Assembly (NCBI GenBank): GCA_029974635.1
Contig: JARKQY010000050.1
Coordinates: 1-48,975 of the forward strand
Length of the DNA stretch: 48,975 bases
Direction: 5' to 3'
Source: Bacillota bacterium
GTDB lineage: Bacteria; Bacillota; UBA4882; UBA8346
This document shows, piece by piece, positions 25,897 through 37,600 of this stretch. The notes under the pieces are model-generated. The model worked only from the letters and a program-made list of their open reading frames with translations, was not told the DNA's origin and searched no databases. The translations under genes were made by a program, and so were the position numbers. Numbering within the stretch: position 1 is the first letter of the stretch; the number at the start of each line of letters is the position of its first letter.

Positions 25897-28416
25897 ATGA
25901 TTACATTTGTATTTCCCGGTCAAGGTTCTCAAAGCAAAGGAATGGGCGGATTAGTTTTTGATGAGTTTGGCGAGTTGACGGCGGAAGCGGACCAGATTCT
26001 CGGTTACTCCGTCAAAAAACTTTGTCTGGAAGATCCCGATATTATATTGAGTCTGACCCAATACACTCAGCCTGCATTATTTATTGTCAACGCCTTAAGT
26101 TATCTGAAACGAATCCGGGAAACCGGTAAAAAGCCGGACTTTGTCGCCGGCCATAGTCTAGGTGAATATGTTGCCTTATTTGCGGCAGGAGCTTTTGATT
26201 TCCGTACTGGGTTGGAACTGGTAAAAAAAAGAGGCGAATTGATGGGCCGGGTGACCGGCGGCGGTATGGCGGCCGTGCTTGGGTTGAATAAGGACCGGGT
26301 TGAAGAAGTATTAGCCCAAAACGGATTGCAAAGTATTGATATTGCCAATTTAAATTCTCCGTTTCAAATCGTGATTTCAGGACCAGTTATGGAGATTGGG
26401 CGCGCTAAAGATGTTTTTGGAGCGGTACCCGACGTAAAAATGTTTGTACCCCTTAAGACCAGCGGCGCTTTTCATTCCCGTCACATGGCAGAGGTTCAAA
26501 AAGAGTTTGAAATATTTATTCGGGATTTTCAATTTTCGGAATTAACCATTCCCGTAATTTCCAATGTCCATGGCAGGCCGTATCCGCAAACGGAGATCAA
26601 ACAAAATTTGATCCTCCAAATAACCCAGCCCGTCAAATGGACCGAGAGTATCAGGTATTTAATGGGGTTTGGTGAAATGAAGTTTGAAGAAATCGGCCCA
26701 GGTAAGGTTTTAACCGGGTTAATCGGCAGGATTCAAAAGGAAGCCGAACCATTGGTTGTTGATGATAACGAAAAAGAACGCATTTTAGCCATAGATGTGG
26801 TACCGGTTCCAAGTATGACGGCGGAAAACCATGATATGCCGGAAAGCCGGAATCAAAAACCGGAGGATATTTCTAAAAACAGGAGCAACCGGGGGGCGGC
26901 TGCCACTCTGGGCACCGTGGTCTCCGGGGTTATCAAAACAGTCCAGGAAAAGGCAAAAGACTTGATAGCCGCGCCGGAGAAAGCGGCTGATACGGCAAAC
27001 AAAGATTCAAAAACGCGCGTATACCCGAAACCGGCGCCCGGATTGCCAAAAGGGGACAAACCTGCCGGGCGGATTGTAGCCGCATCATTGGGAAATCCGG
27101 AGTTTAAAAAAGATTACAACTTGAAGTACGCCTATCTCGCTGGCGGAATGTACCGGGGGATTGCTTCCCGGGAAATGGTTGTCAGAATGGCAAAGGCCGG
27201 GCTGATGGCGTTTTTCGGCACCGGCGGTTTGGAAGCGGATGATATCGAGCAAGCTATCCGTCAAATTCAAAGCGGACTTTCTGAAGAAGAACCTTATGGG
27301 ATGAATCTGGTGTATCATCCCAACAATCCCGAAACGGAAGAAGCAATTGTAAATCTTTTTTTAAAGTATCAGGTGCGTCATGTTGAAGCCGCAGCTTTTC
27401 TAACCATTACTCCGGCTCTGGTCCGATACCGCGCCAAAGGATTACAACCGGATCGGGACGGCCGGATCACCACTACTCACAAAATCATTGCCAAAGTATC
27501 CCGGCCGGAATTAGCCGCAGCATTTTTAAGCCCGGCTCCCGAAAGGATTCTCGCCAAACTGCTGGCTGAAGAGAAAATTACACCGGCTGAAGCGGAGCTT
27601 TCTGGAAGAGTTCCCGTCGCCGATGATATATGCGCCGAAGCGGATTCCGGAGGCCACACGGATAGCGGAGTAGCATATGTTTTGCTGCCAGTTATGCGTA
27701 AATTACGGGATGAAATGATGGCAAAATACCGCTATCAAAAGAAAGTCAGGGTCGGAGCCGCCGGCGGAATCGGGACCCCCGAGGCGGCAGCGGCGGCGTT
27801 TATGTTAGGGGCTGACTTTATCCTTACGGGATCAATCAACCAATGTACGGTGGAAGCGGCGACCAGTGAAATTGTAAAGGATTTGTTACAGCAAATCAAT
27901 GTTCAGGATACCGGATACGCTCCCGCAAAAGATATGTTCGAATGGGGATCAAAAGTTCAAGTACTGAAAAGAGGTTTGTTTTTCCCGGCCAGAGCCAATA
28001 AGCTGTATGAACTTTACCGGCAATATGATTCCCTTGATGAAATTGATGAACAGACCAGGCTCCAGATACAGGAAAAGTATTTCAAACGAAGTTTCGAAGA
28101 AGTCTTCCAGGAGATAAGGATGAATTATTCCCCGCAAGAACTGGAAAGAGCCGGACAGAATCCTAAGGCCCGAATGGCCATGATTTTTAAATGGTATTTC
28201 GATTACTCAACCAGGCTTGCGTTAAGCGGTAATAAGGAATCGCAAGTGGATTACCAGGTCCCTTGCGGGCCGGCTCTGGGCGCGTTTAATCAATGGGTGA
28301 AAGGAACGGAGTTGGAGGACTGGAAAAACCGGCATGTTGATACCATCGCCGTTGAATTATTGAACGGAACTGCCGCTATATTGAACCAGCGTTATCATAG
28401 CCTTTTAGGCGCCTAG
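25897..28416 (+). CDS. trans-acting AT fused to PfaD-type enoylreductase
   Basis: With ATG 25897 (GAGAGGAG ribosome binding site; the earlier ATG at 25879 overlaps it) it has 839 residues. Residues 1-290 are a malonyl-type [13 protein letters not shown], nucleophile Ser87 in GHSLGEY, Arg112 in KKRGELM, His193 in GAFHSRHM. A charged Ala/Pro/Lys linker (about 290-385) leads to an FMN-dependent PfaD-like enoylreductase (about 390-839) with [32 protein letters not shown] and [20 protein letters not shown]. The same AT-ER fusion occurs in B. subtilis PksE. It should supply malonyl units to all AT-less modules here and reduce selected double bonds in trans. It starts 32 bp after the upstream gene. 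Confidence 0.93.
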   Translation: MITFVFPGQGSQSKGMGGLVFDEFGELTAEADQILGYSVKKLCLEDPDIILSLTQYTQPALFIVNALSYLKRIRETGKKPDFVAGHSLGEYVALFAAGAFDFRTGLELVKKRGELMGRVTGGGMAAVLGLNKDRVEEVLAQNGLQSIDIANLNSPFQIVISGPVMEIGRAKDVFGAVPDVKMFVPLKTSGAFHSRHMAEVQKEFEIFIRDFQFSELTIPVISNVHGRPYPQTEIKQNLILQITQPVKWTESIRYLMGFGEMKFEEIGPGKVLTGLIGRIQKEAEPLVVDDNEKERILAIDVVPVPSMTAENHDMPESRNQKPEDISKNRSNRGAAATLGTVVSGVIKTVQEKAKDLIAAPEKAADTANKDSKTRVYPKPAPGLPKGDKPAGRIVAASLGNPEFKKDYNLKYAYLAGGMYRGIASREMVVRMAKAGLMAFFGTGGLEADDIEQAIRQIQSGLSEEEPYGMNLVYHPNNPETEEAIVNLFLKYQVRHVEAAAFLTITPALVRYRAKGLQPDRDGRITTTHKIIAKVSRPELAAAFLSPAPERILAKLLAEEKITPAEAELSGRVPVADDICAEADSGGHTDSGVAYVLLPVMRKLRDEMMAKYRYQKKVRVGAAGGIGTPEAAAAAFMLGADFILTGSINQCTVEAATSEIVKDLLQQINVQDTGYAPAKDMFEWGSKVQVLKRGLFFPARANKLYELYRQYDSLDEIDEQTRLQIQEKYFKRSFEEVFQEIRMNYSPQELERAGQNPKARMAMIFKWYFDYSTRLALSGNKESQVDYQVPCGPALGAFNQWVKGTELEDWKNRHVDTIAVELLNGTAAILNQRYHSLLGA

Positions 28417-28448
28417 CTCCGGACTTCATGTAAAGTGAAAAGAAAAAC

Positions 28449-28578
28449 GATCAGGATTGACTGAATTAGAGGATTTGTATGATTAATCGATAAAAAAATG
28501 ATAATGTTGGCCTAAACAATGCTGCATAGAATAATCCGGCTAATCCCGTAAATCTTATCAATCCTGTAAAACCTGATA
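28449..28578. repeat. Intergenic inverted repeat, copy 1 (degenerate)
   Basis: Between the AT-ER gene and the first megasynthase. The left arm (28449-28478) carries GGATT motifs spaced about 8 bases, the right arm (28532-28578) their complement, and the centre contains GGCCTAAACAATGC. It is a decayed relative of the copies at 37724, 37920 and 39597. Confidence 0.55.
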
Positions 28579-28600
28579 CTTGAGTGGGGAGTTGAAGCAC

Positions 28601-31600
28601 GTGGCTGAGAATTCCAAAAAATTGGTTGTCGCTGCGACTTTTACGGTAGACTTTCTATTGCCGTCGTTAGAATACTATAACGATCAGCTTAAGCTTGGTC
28701 TCGAAATACTCCCGGTTCCATATAACCAGATTATTCAACAACTCATTGTCCCCGATAGCATGATGAACAACAATCATCAGGGGCTAAATGTAATCCTGAT
28801 CCGGTTCGCCGACTGGTTGCGGTTTCAAAACGAACCAACGATACAACTCGGAAATGAAAAAATATCCGGGGTGGCAGAAGATATACTGGAAACTTCCTAT
28901 CACGCATTCATCGAGGCGGTTGAGTCGTATGCCGCCCAAAGTCAAAGCCAGACTTTAATCCTCATCGCTCCTTCATCACCCAGCGGAGCTTTCGCTGAGG
29001 AATGGCAGTTGATCTTCTCCGGTTACCGGGACAAATTGCAGGCCGGACTAAAAGCCTTTTCCGCAATTCATTGTTTGGATGCCGAAGAGTATCATGAGGC
29101 TTATGAAGTCAAGCAGGTATACGATCTCATCGGGGATAAGATGGGGCATATTCCTTATGCCCAAGATTACCTCCATTTATTCGGGACTCTAATTATCCGC
29201 TATTATTACGGGCTTCGTTCTCCCGGCCGGAAAGTCATCGTAACCGATTGTGACAATACCATTTGGAACGGTATTTGCGGCGAAGCCGGAGCTGCAAATA
29301 TTAATTGGGATGGAGATGCGGGCAAACTGCAGCAATTTTTGGTCCAGCAAAGTCAACAGGGGATCTTAATCTGTCTTTGCAGTAAAAACACGGCGGCTGA
29401 TGTTTGGGAAGTTTTCGATAATCATCCCGGGATGCCGTTAACCAAGGAGCATATTGTGGCTTCCCGGATTAACTGGGAACCAAAATCCGAAAATATCAAG
29501 GCTTTGGCGGTGGAATTGAATCTGGGCCTGGATAGTTTCATTTTTATCGATGATAACCAGGTCGAGTGTTCCGAAGTAAACATCAACTGCCCGGATGTCT
29601 TGACCATTCACTGGCCTCCGGAAGGGGAAGAACCGGTTAAAATACTATCCCAATTGTGGTTATTCGATCACTTTGCGGTGACCAACGAAGATAAGGAACG
29701 TACCGTGATGTATCAGGCGGAGATTTCCCGGAAGAAAGCCATTGAAACCAGCGGCGGCTGGCAGCAGTTTATTGAAGGGTTGAAACTGGAAGTTGACTTT
29801 GAAGAAATAAGCGATGGTACGTTGGAACGGGCCTCCCAACTTACGATGCGGACCAATCAGTTTAATTTTACCACCATCCGGAGATCAACAGGAGATATTC
29901 AAAAGCTTCAGCGGACCAACGCCTCCCAATGTTATGTTGTTAAAGCGAAGGACCGCTTTGGAACATACGGAATCGTTGGACTGATTATCCTTCTGAATTC
30001 GCAAATGATGATTAGCGTGGATACTTTCTTGTTAAGTTGCCGTGTTTTGGGCCGGGGCGTCGAACACAAAATGATACGGTGGATAGCGGAAACGGCAATT
30101 CAAAAAGGTTTTAAAAAGATTGGGATTCGATTCCAGGATTCCGCGAAAAATGCGCCGGCGCGAAAGTTTCTGGACTGGCTGGCGGTAAAATACTCCGGTT
30201 CATTGAACAGCGAAGGCATCCTTTGTTTTAGCGCCAATAAGCTGTTAAAATGCCGCTATACCGATTATTCGGGCGATAGTTTACGAACCAAGGAGTCAAA
30301 GAACGTTAAGACAAAGCAATCAGATGTAACCCCTCCGGTTGAAGCTGTTAATTTAATGGATTTCTGGTTAAAAAACCGGACGATTGAGTTATTAACAAAG
30401 CAAATTGACGCTTTTCGCAGTTTATATGCGAATCCAGATTCAGCTTCGAATCTACAAGAGGGTAATTTAGCCAATCAAGATTTGGGGGATATCCCGGATT
30501 CGCCGGCAGGCGCAAGAGAGATAAACCCTGTAGAAGCCGTCCATTGCATCAAAAAGATATTTTGTAAATATACGGCAGTCCAGTACGCCCAATTAACAAG
30601 CGATTTTTTGCTGGAAAACCTTTCATTGGATTCGCAGGGGATTGTCTCCATCACCTCCGAGCTGGATATGTTATTTCATCATGTGGAGCCTACCCTATTG
30701 TTTGAGTGCCAATCATTTGGCGCTGTTTGTGATGCGGTTATCAACAGAGGGCAAGAGAGAGAATCCACAGAAACTAGGGAAGTTAATGATGTTCAAAATA
30801 CCGGATATCCTGTAACCAACAAAAAAGGGGGGTTGAATCCGGACGCGATGGATTTCTCTACCCGGGACATTGCGATAATCGGTATCAGCTGCCGTTATCC
30901 GGGCGCCAAAAACATCTATGAATTTTGGGAAAACCTGGTGCAAGGAAAATGCAGCATAGCCGAGATCCCGGCGGAGCGTTGGGAGAGTCAACGGTTTTAT
31001 AGCGGGGACGAATCGGATACCGGAAAGAGTTATAACAAATGGGGCGGCTTTATTGATGATATGGATAAATTTGATGCGGCATTTTTCAAAATATCCCCCC
31101 GCCAGGCGGCGTTAATGGATCCCCAGCAACGGTTGCTGCTGGAGATTGTTTGGAATTTGCTGGAAGATGCCGGTTATAACCCCGAGTGCTTTGAGAAAAA
31201 GACCGGTGTTTTTGCAGGTGTTATCTCCAGTGATTATGGCTTATATCAAAACTGGCTTAGCCTGGGAAAAATGGGCACTTTCCGTAATTGCGATTATTAT
31301 CAGATAGCCAACCGGATATCTTACTTTTTTGATTTTCATGGGCCGAGTCTTGTTATAGATACCGCTTGTTCGGCTTCGGGAACCGCTGTTCATATGGCAT
31401 GTGAGAGTTTATTGGCCGGAGATTGCAATTGCGCCATCGTGGGCGGTGTAAATCTCATCCTTCACCCTTCCCGTTTTATTCAATATTCCCACGTGGGCAT
31501 GCTCTCCCGGGATCATTTGTGCAGACCCTTCGGTGACAACGCCAGCGGAACCATCATCGGCGAAGGGCTCGGTGCGTTACTACTGAAACCTTACCATAGG

Positions 31601-34600
31601 GCCATTCAGGATGCCGACCATATCTGGGGCGTGATCAAAGGGAGCGCCGTCAATTCCGGGGGCCGGACCACCGGATTTACGGTGCCCAACCCGGCGGCCC
31701 AGGGAGAGGTGGTTACGGAAGCGTTGCGAAACAGCAAGGTGGACCCGGGAACCATTTCTTACATTGAAGCGCACGGAACCGGAACTTCGCTTGGCGATCC
31801 CATCGAGCTGAAGGGTTTGGAACTGGCTTTTCAACAAAACGCCAGGTTTAACACAGGACATAAACAATTTTGCGCCATCGGTTCGGTGAAATCCAATATC
31901 GGACATTTGGAGTCCGGCGCCGCCGTGGCCGGTATCATTAAGGTCTTGCTCCAAATGAAATACCGGACTCTGGCGCCTTCCCTTCATGCCGAGATTCCAA
32001 ATCCTAAGATTGATTTGACCAATTCCCCTTTCAAAATTCAGCACCAGGCCGGCGACTGGAACCGTCCGGTCATCAAGGTGGATGACAAACCGGTGGTTTT
32101 TCCGTTGCGCGCCGGAATCAGTTCTTTTGGAGCCGGCGGCTCCAACGCCCATATTATTTTAGAAGAGCCCATCTTTGAAAACCCCGATTTTTCGAAAGAT
32201 ACCCGGGAAAATGCTCCCCAATTCAAGGATAAAAATCATCTGATCCTGTTGTCGGCCGAGGATGAACCGGGGTTGGTCCGGCTGATCCGAGACCTGGTGG
32301 CATTTTTCCGTAACCCGTATCTCTTTCCTCTGTATGGCGCTAAAGAAATAACAGCAGGCTGTACTATTGAAAATATTGCGTACACTTTAAGGGCCGGCCG
32401 GAAGGCCATGGATGAACGTCTGGCCCTTGTAGTCCATACGGTGGAGGAACTGGTCGCCAAACTGGAAACCGTTTTAGATGCGGGCCAAAACCAGCCGGAA
32501 GATCAAAAAATTGAAGAACCTCAAGACTTTTCCGGGATTTACCGGGGCCGGAAATCCGCCAATTCCCAGGTGGTCAACCTCATCAGCGGTAATGCCGGAC
32601 GGGCGTTTATCAAGAGTATTGTTTCTGCAAACGATATGGATAAACTGGCGCAATATTGGATCGCCGGCGGGGAGATACCGGATGATATTTTTCAGGATCA
32701 ATCCAAATCCCGGCGGCTCTCTTTGCCGGTATATCCATTTGACGGCCCTTGTTACCGGATGGAAGGCATGGATAGAATAATTGTCAGCGAAGCCGAGAGT
32801 ATCAGCCGGTTGGAAGCTGCATCTCAAACAGCCGGAGCGACGACTACCGTTCAATCCTTCCAAACAGCTCCTTATTCCGCACCCGCCGGCTTGGATAATG
32901 GCCGGGAACCATATTCCCTCTTTAAAAAAAGCTGGCGCAAAACAGAGCGGAGCCAAATTTCAGCCCCGGAGACCCGGGGAGAGATCTTGATCGTGGGTGG
33001 AAATTCCGAATTAAACAATGCTCTCATCCGGTATTTCGGGGAATTACCAGTAATTAAGCCCCGGATTATCTTTATGGCTGCTGGAAAAGACTTGCCGGCG
33101 GTTACCGGGAAACTTACGGTGGATATGATTCCGGTAAAAGCTTATGACTGGATTCATTGTTCCAATGCCGTCGATCACCTGGAAAACCGGCATATCGGCC
33201 ATGTTATATATTTGGGCGCTTTCTCGTCCGGTAGTTCCAGCGGGATTCAGGAGAGTTTTCTGCCGGTTTTCGCTGTTTGCCAACGGTTGATGCGAATGAA
33301 ACCAGCCAAGGGATTTCAATTTATCTGTGTTTATCCGGGCGTGAAAGAGGCGGATGAACCGCTTTGGGGAGGAATTTGCGGCTTTGGAAAAACGGTCCGG
33401 GAAGAGAATCCGGAGGTTGATTTTCGTACGGTTTGTGTTCATTTAAGCCAAAATAGCACACACTCCGCCGCGGCGTTTCAAGTTTTAGAAGCCGTCCGCA
33501 GTGAACTGTGGAATGAAGTTTCTGAACCGGAGACTTTCTATGACGGCAATGAAAAATGGATCTCTTATTATCAACCCATGGATATAAGTGAACGTGAAGC
33601 AAAGGTTGCTGTTGATCCGGCGATGATTCCCCATGAGGGAGGAACATATTTGATTACCGGCGGTGGCGGCGGAATCGGCTTACAAGTTGCCGGTTACTTG
33701 GCGTCCTTAGGCCGGTGTAATATCGTTTTATGCGGCAGAAGTATGCCGGACGAAGGGAAAATCGCTTATTTAAACCAACTTGCCGTTACCGGCGCAAAAT
33801 TTACATACTGGATATTGGATATATCGAAGGAATGGGATGCCAATTATCTCATCCGCAAGATCAAAAAACAATACGGAAAAATCGACGGGATATTTCATTG
33901 TGCCGGAGTCATCCGTGATTCCTTCATTATTAAAAAGGAAAAATCGGAGATTGAAGCGGTGCTGGCGTCCAAAGTACAAGGAACGTTTTGGCTGGATGCG
34001 GCCACCCGGGATCAAGATCTTGATTTCATAGTCCTGTTTTCATCCTTGTCGGGAGTCTTGGGGAACAGGGGCCAAAGTGATTATGCCTATGCCAATCATT
34101 TTATGGATAACTTCCGGAATTGGCGGAATAAACAAGTAAGTCAGGGTAAGCGAAAAGGATTGACTATTGCGGTGAACTGGCCGTATTGGCTGAGTGGAGG
34201 AATGAAGATGTCCGCCGCCGACGAGGATTTTTTTACGGAAACTACCGGGCTTAAACCATTGCCGGCTGACTTGGGGATTGAGATTCTGAAGAAGGTGCTG
34301 GAATTAAAAATTGAACAGGCCATCCCTTGTTATGGCGATGATGCATTGTTTCAACAAGTGCTGAATGGACAATCCCGGCGGGGCGATATCGCGACACCTG
34401 ATGCGGTAGAACGTCCGGCGATGAATGGCAAAGGATCCGATACCTTACAACAAGGTGGCGCAGTTGAATATAAATCAACCAAAGAGTTTCTGCAAAGTAT
34501 ATTAGGGGAAGTCATCAACATGAAACCCCAGGATATTCATGAAGATACTCATTTTGAAACATTGGGGATCGATTCCATTGCGGTACGGCTATTCTCGCAC

Positions 34601-37600
34601 CGGGTTGAAAAGCAGATCGGCAAAGTATCCCGGACATTACTTTATGAATGTCATTCCCTCAAAGATTTGGTTAACTATTTTCTCAAGTATTATGAACATC
34701 AGTTATTGCGGCATTTTACGAAACACGGCGATAGCACCCAAAGCCGCTTAGTTACTAAGGATATACCGGTGCCGAAGCAGGATCCGGTCCGTCAAGTCCA
34801 TACGGAACCGGAAAACCGGCCGCATGATGGATTCTCGCCGGAACGAACTTATGTGGCGGCAACCAAAGATGACGGCCATTTCCTTGAAGAAACGGATATC
34901 GCTATCGTCGGTATGAGCGGCAGTTACCCTTTGGCCGGCGATTTGAAGGAATATTGGCAAAACCTGAAGAACGGCCGGGATTGTATTACCTGGATACCGG
35001 AGGATCGTTGGAACAAGCGGTGTTATTTTTCGCCGGATCCCAAGGAGAGCGGTAAGGGCAAGTATTATTGCGAGTGGGGCGGTTTCCTGGGAGGGGTGCG
35101 CCGGTTCGATCCCCTGTTGTTCAATATCGCCCCTAAGGAAGCCAGGGGGATTGACCCGCAAGAACGTCTCTTTCTCCAATCCGCCTGGATGGCTTTGGAA
35201 GACGCCGGATATAACCGGGACGAGCTTAGCCGTGTTTCCGGCAAAAATGGCGGCGCAGCAGTGGGCGTGTTTGTAGGGATAACCACCAATGATTACCAGT
35301 TGTTGGGGTCCGAAACAATGGGTGATACGGATGTGATGGGCCATTCATTATCGTGGTCCGTTGCCAACAGGGTTTCTTATTGTCTAAATTTGAGCGGTCC
35401 GAGCATCGCTGTTGACGGCGCGTGTTCATCCTCGCTAATGGCGGTGCATCTTGCTTGTGAAAGTTTGAAAAGAGGAGAATGCGATGCCGCCATTGTGGGT
35501 GCGGCGAATTTGTTCCTGCATCCCTTCAAGTACATACTCAACTCTCAACAACGGATGCTGTCCGCCAAGGGACGGTGCTTCGCTTTCAGCGCCGAGGCCG
35601 ACGGTTTTGTGCCGGCGGAGGGTGTTGGAGCTTTTCTTTTTAAAAGGCTGGATAAGGCCAAAGCCGATGGCGACCATATTTATGCGGTTATTAAAGGAAC
35701 CGCCGTGAATCACGGCGGGCGCAGCAACGGTTATATGGTGCCGAACCCGGAGGCGCAGGCGGAGGTCATCGAAAAAGCACTTGAAGCCGGAAATATCAGC
35801 CCGCGGACCGTCAGTTACCTGGAAGCTCACGGTACGGGGACCATTCTGGGAGACCCCATTGAGATTGCCGGTTTAACCAAGGTTTATCAGAAATATAGCC
35901 AGGATAACGGGTATTGTTCCATCGGTTCCGTGAAGTCCAACATCGGGCACGCGGAAGCAGCCGCCGGAATTGCATCCCTGACCAAAGTAATTTTGCAAAT
36001 GCGGAACCAATGGATTGTTCCGGCGTTATATGCGCAAAATCCCAACCCGGCTATTAATTTCATGGAAACGCCCTTCTTTCTCCAAACCGCGGGTTCCCCA
36101 TGGAAACAGCCGGTGATCCGGGAAGGAGACCGGGAGATTATCTATCCCCGGAGGGCCGGCATCAGTTCCTTCGGGGCCGGCGGGGCCAATGCCCATATTG
36201 TAGTTGAAGAATATCAAGAACCGGATACCGTTGTCGCCAATGATTTCAGGGGCGAACTGGTATTCATCTTAAGCGCTATGACCAAAGACCAGTTGCGGGA
36301 GTATGCCGGAAAATTACTGGCCTTTTTAACGGCTGAGTCTCCGGCGGCAACAGCGGCGGATCGACAATCCGGCCGGTTGAATTTGCTAAACTTGGCCTAT
36401 ACCCTTCAGGTCGGAAGGGAGCCTTTGAAAGAACGGCTGGCGATTATAGCCTCCACCATGGAGAAACTTAGGGAGAAATTGCAGGCGTTTTCCGGAGGCC
36501 AGAAGGAGATTAGCAATGTATTTACCGGCAACTCCCGGACTGTTGAAAATCTAGCCGCTGAATCACCGGAAGATCAAACCGCCATTCATCCGGATCTCCC
36601 GCGGATGGCACAATCCTGGGTGGCGGGGAAAAAGACGGACTGGCGGAAGCTTTATGGGGAACAACTGAACCGGGGAATAAAACCGTGCCGAATATCCCTG
36701 CCCACTTATCCCTTCAGCCAAAAGGAGTACTGGATTACCTCCGCAACCGAAACAGCCTCCCGGGATGAGCCGCAACCGGCGCCGGCTGCAGGGAATTATC
36801 AGTTTGATCTCACCGGGACTATGGCGCAGATCGCTAATCAACGCACCGAATTTACGGTTCCGCTTTCACTGGAGGGTTGCGAATTCCTGAAAGCCCATAT
36901 TTTATTCGGCAAAGCGGTCTTATCAGGACCGACTCAATTAGCGATGTTGTTTGAAGCTGTTTACCGCATGCTGGGAACGATACGCATTGAAATAAAGCAT
37001 ATGGATTTCATACAGCCGATTATTGTCGGTACCGGGGACCCGCTTGTCTTGAAGTTGATTATCGCAGCGCAACAAGATGCCTTATATCGCTTTCAGTTTC
37101 AAAGCAGGCCGGTAAATTTCCCGGGAAATGAGGATACCGGTTGGAGTATTCATTCTTCGGGCCAGTTGACCCGGGTTTCCGGTGTTATGAATCCGGCCGG
37201 GAATGATACCGGCGGTGATCCGCCACCGGCAATGAAAACCATTGAAACGGGATCCTTCTATGCCAAACTGGAGCAGTTGGGGTACCGTTTTGAGGATTCA
37301 TTCAAATGTATCACCGATTTACGGGCTACCGACGGTTTCTCGGCTGCCAGGATTATTAACGGCAACAATTCAAAGCATAGTAAACGCGTAATGGAACCCG
37401 GCATTATCGATTCCTGCATTCAGATGCTTCTGCCGACCTTGCCGGAAAACGTGATGGCGGAAGCTCCTCATTCCATTTATGTCCCGGTTTATGTCAGCGG
37501 TTTTGCCATATGGGATGAATTTACGGTAGCAATGGATTGTTACGGAAAAAGGATATTCTGGGATCACAAAAAAGCCACCCTGCTGGGAAGTTTGCTGATG

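Noticed and set aside
31580..35344. Several minus-strand ORFs of 100-198 codons inside the first megasynthase
   Set aside because: They mirror KS and KR coding sequence, have no ribosome binding sites and no recognisable domains.
34895..36200. KS2 as an inactive KS0
   Set aside because: Cys2275, His2410 and His2450 are all present, so loss of elongation cannot be claimed from sequence.
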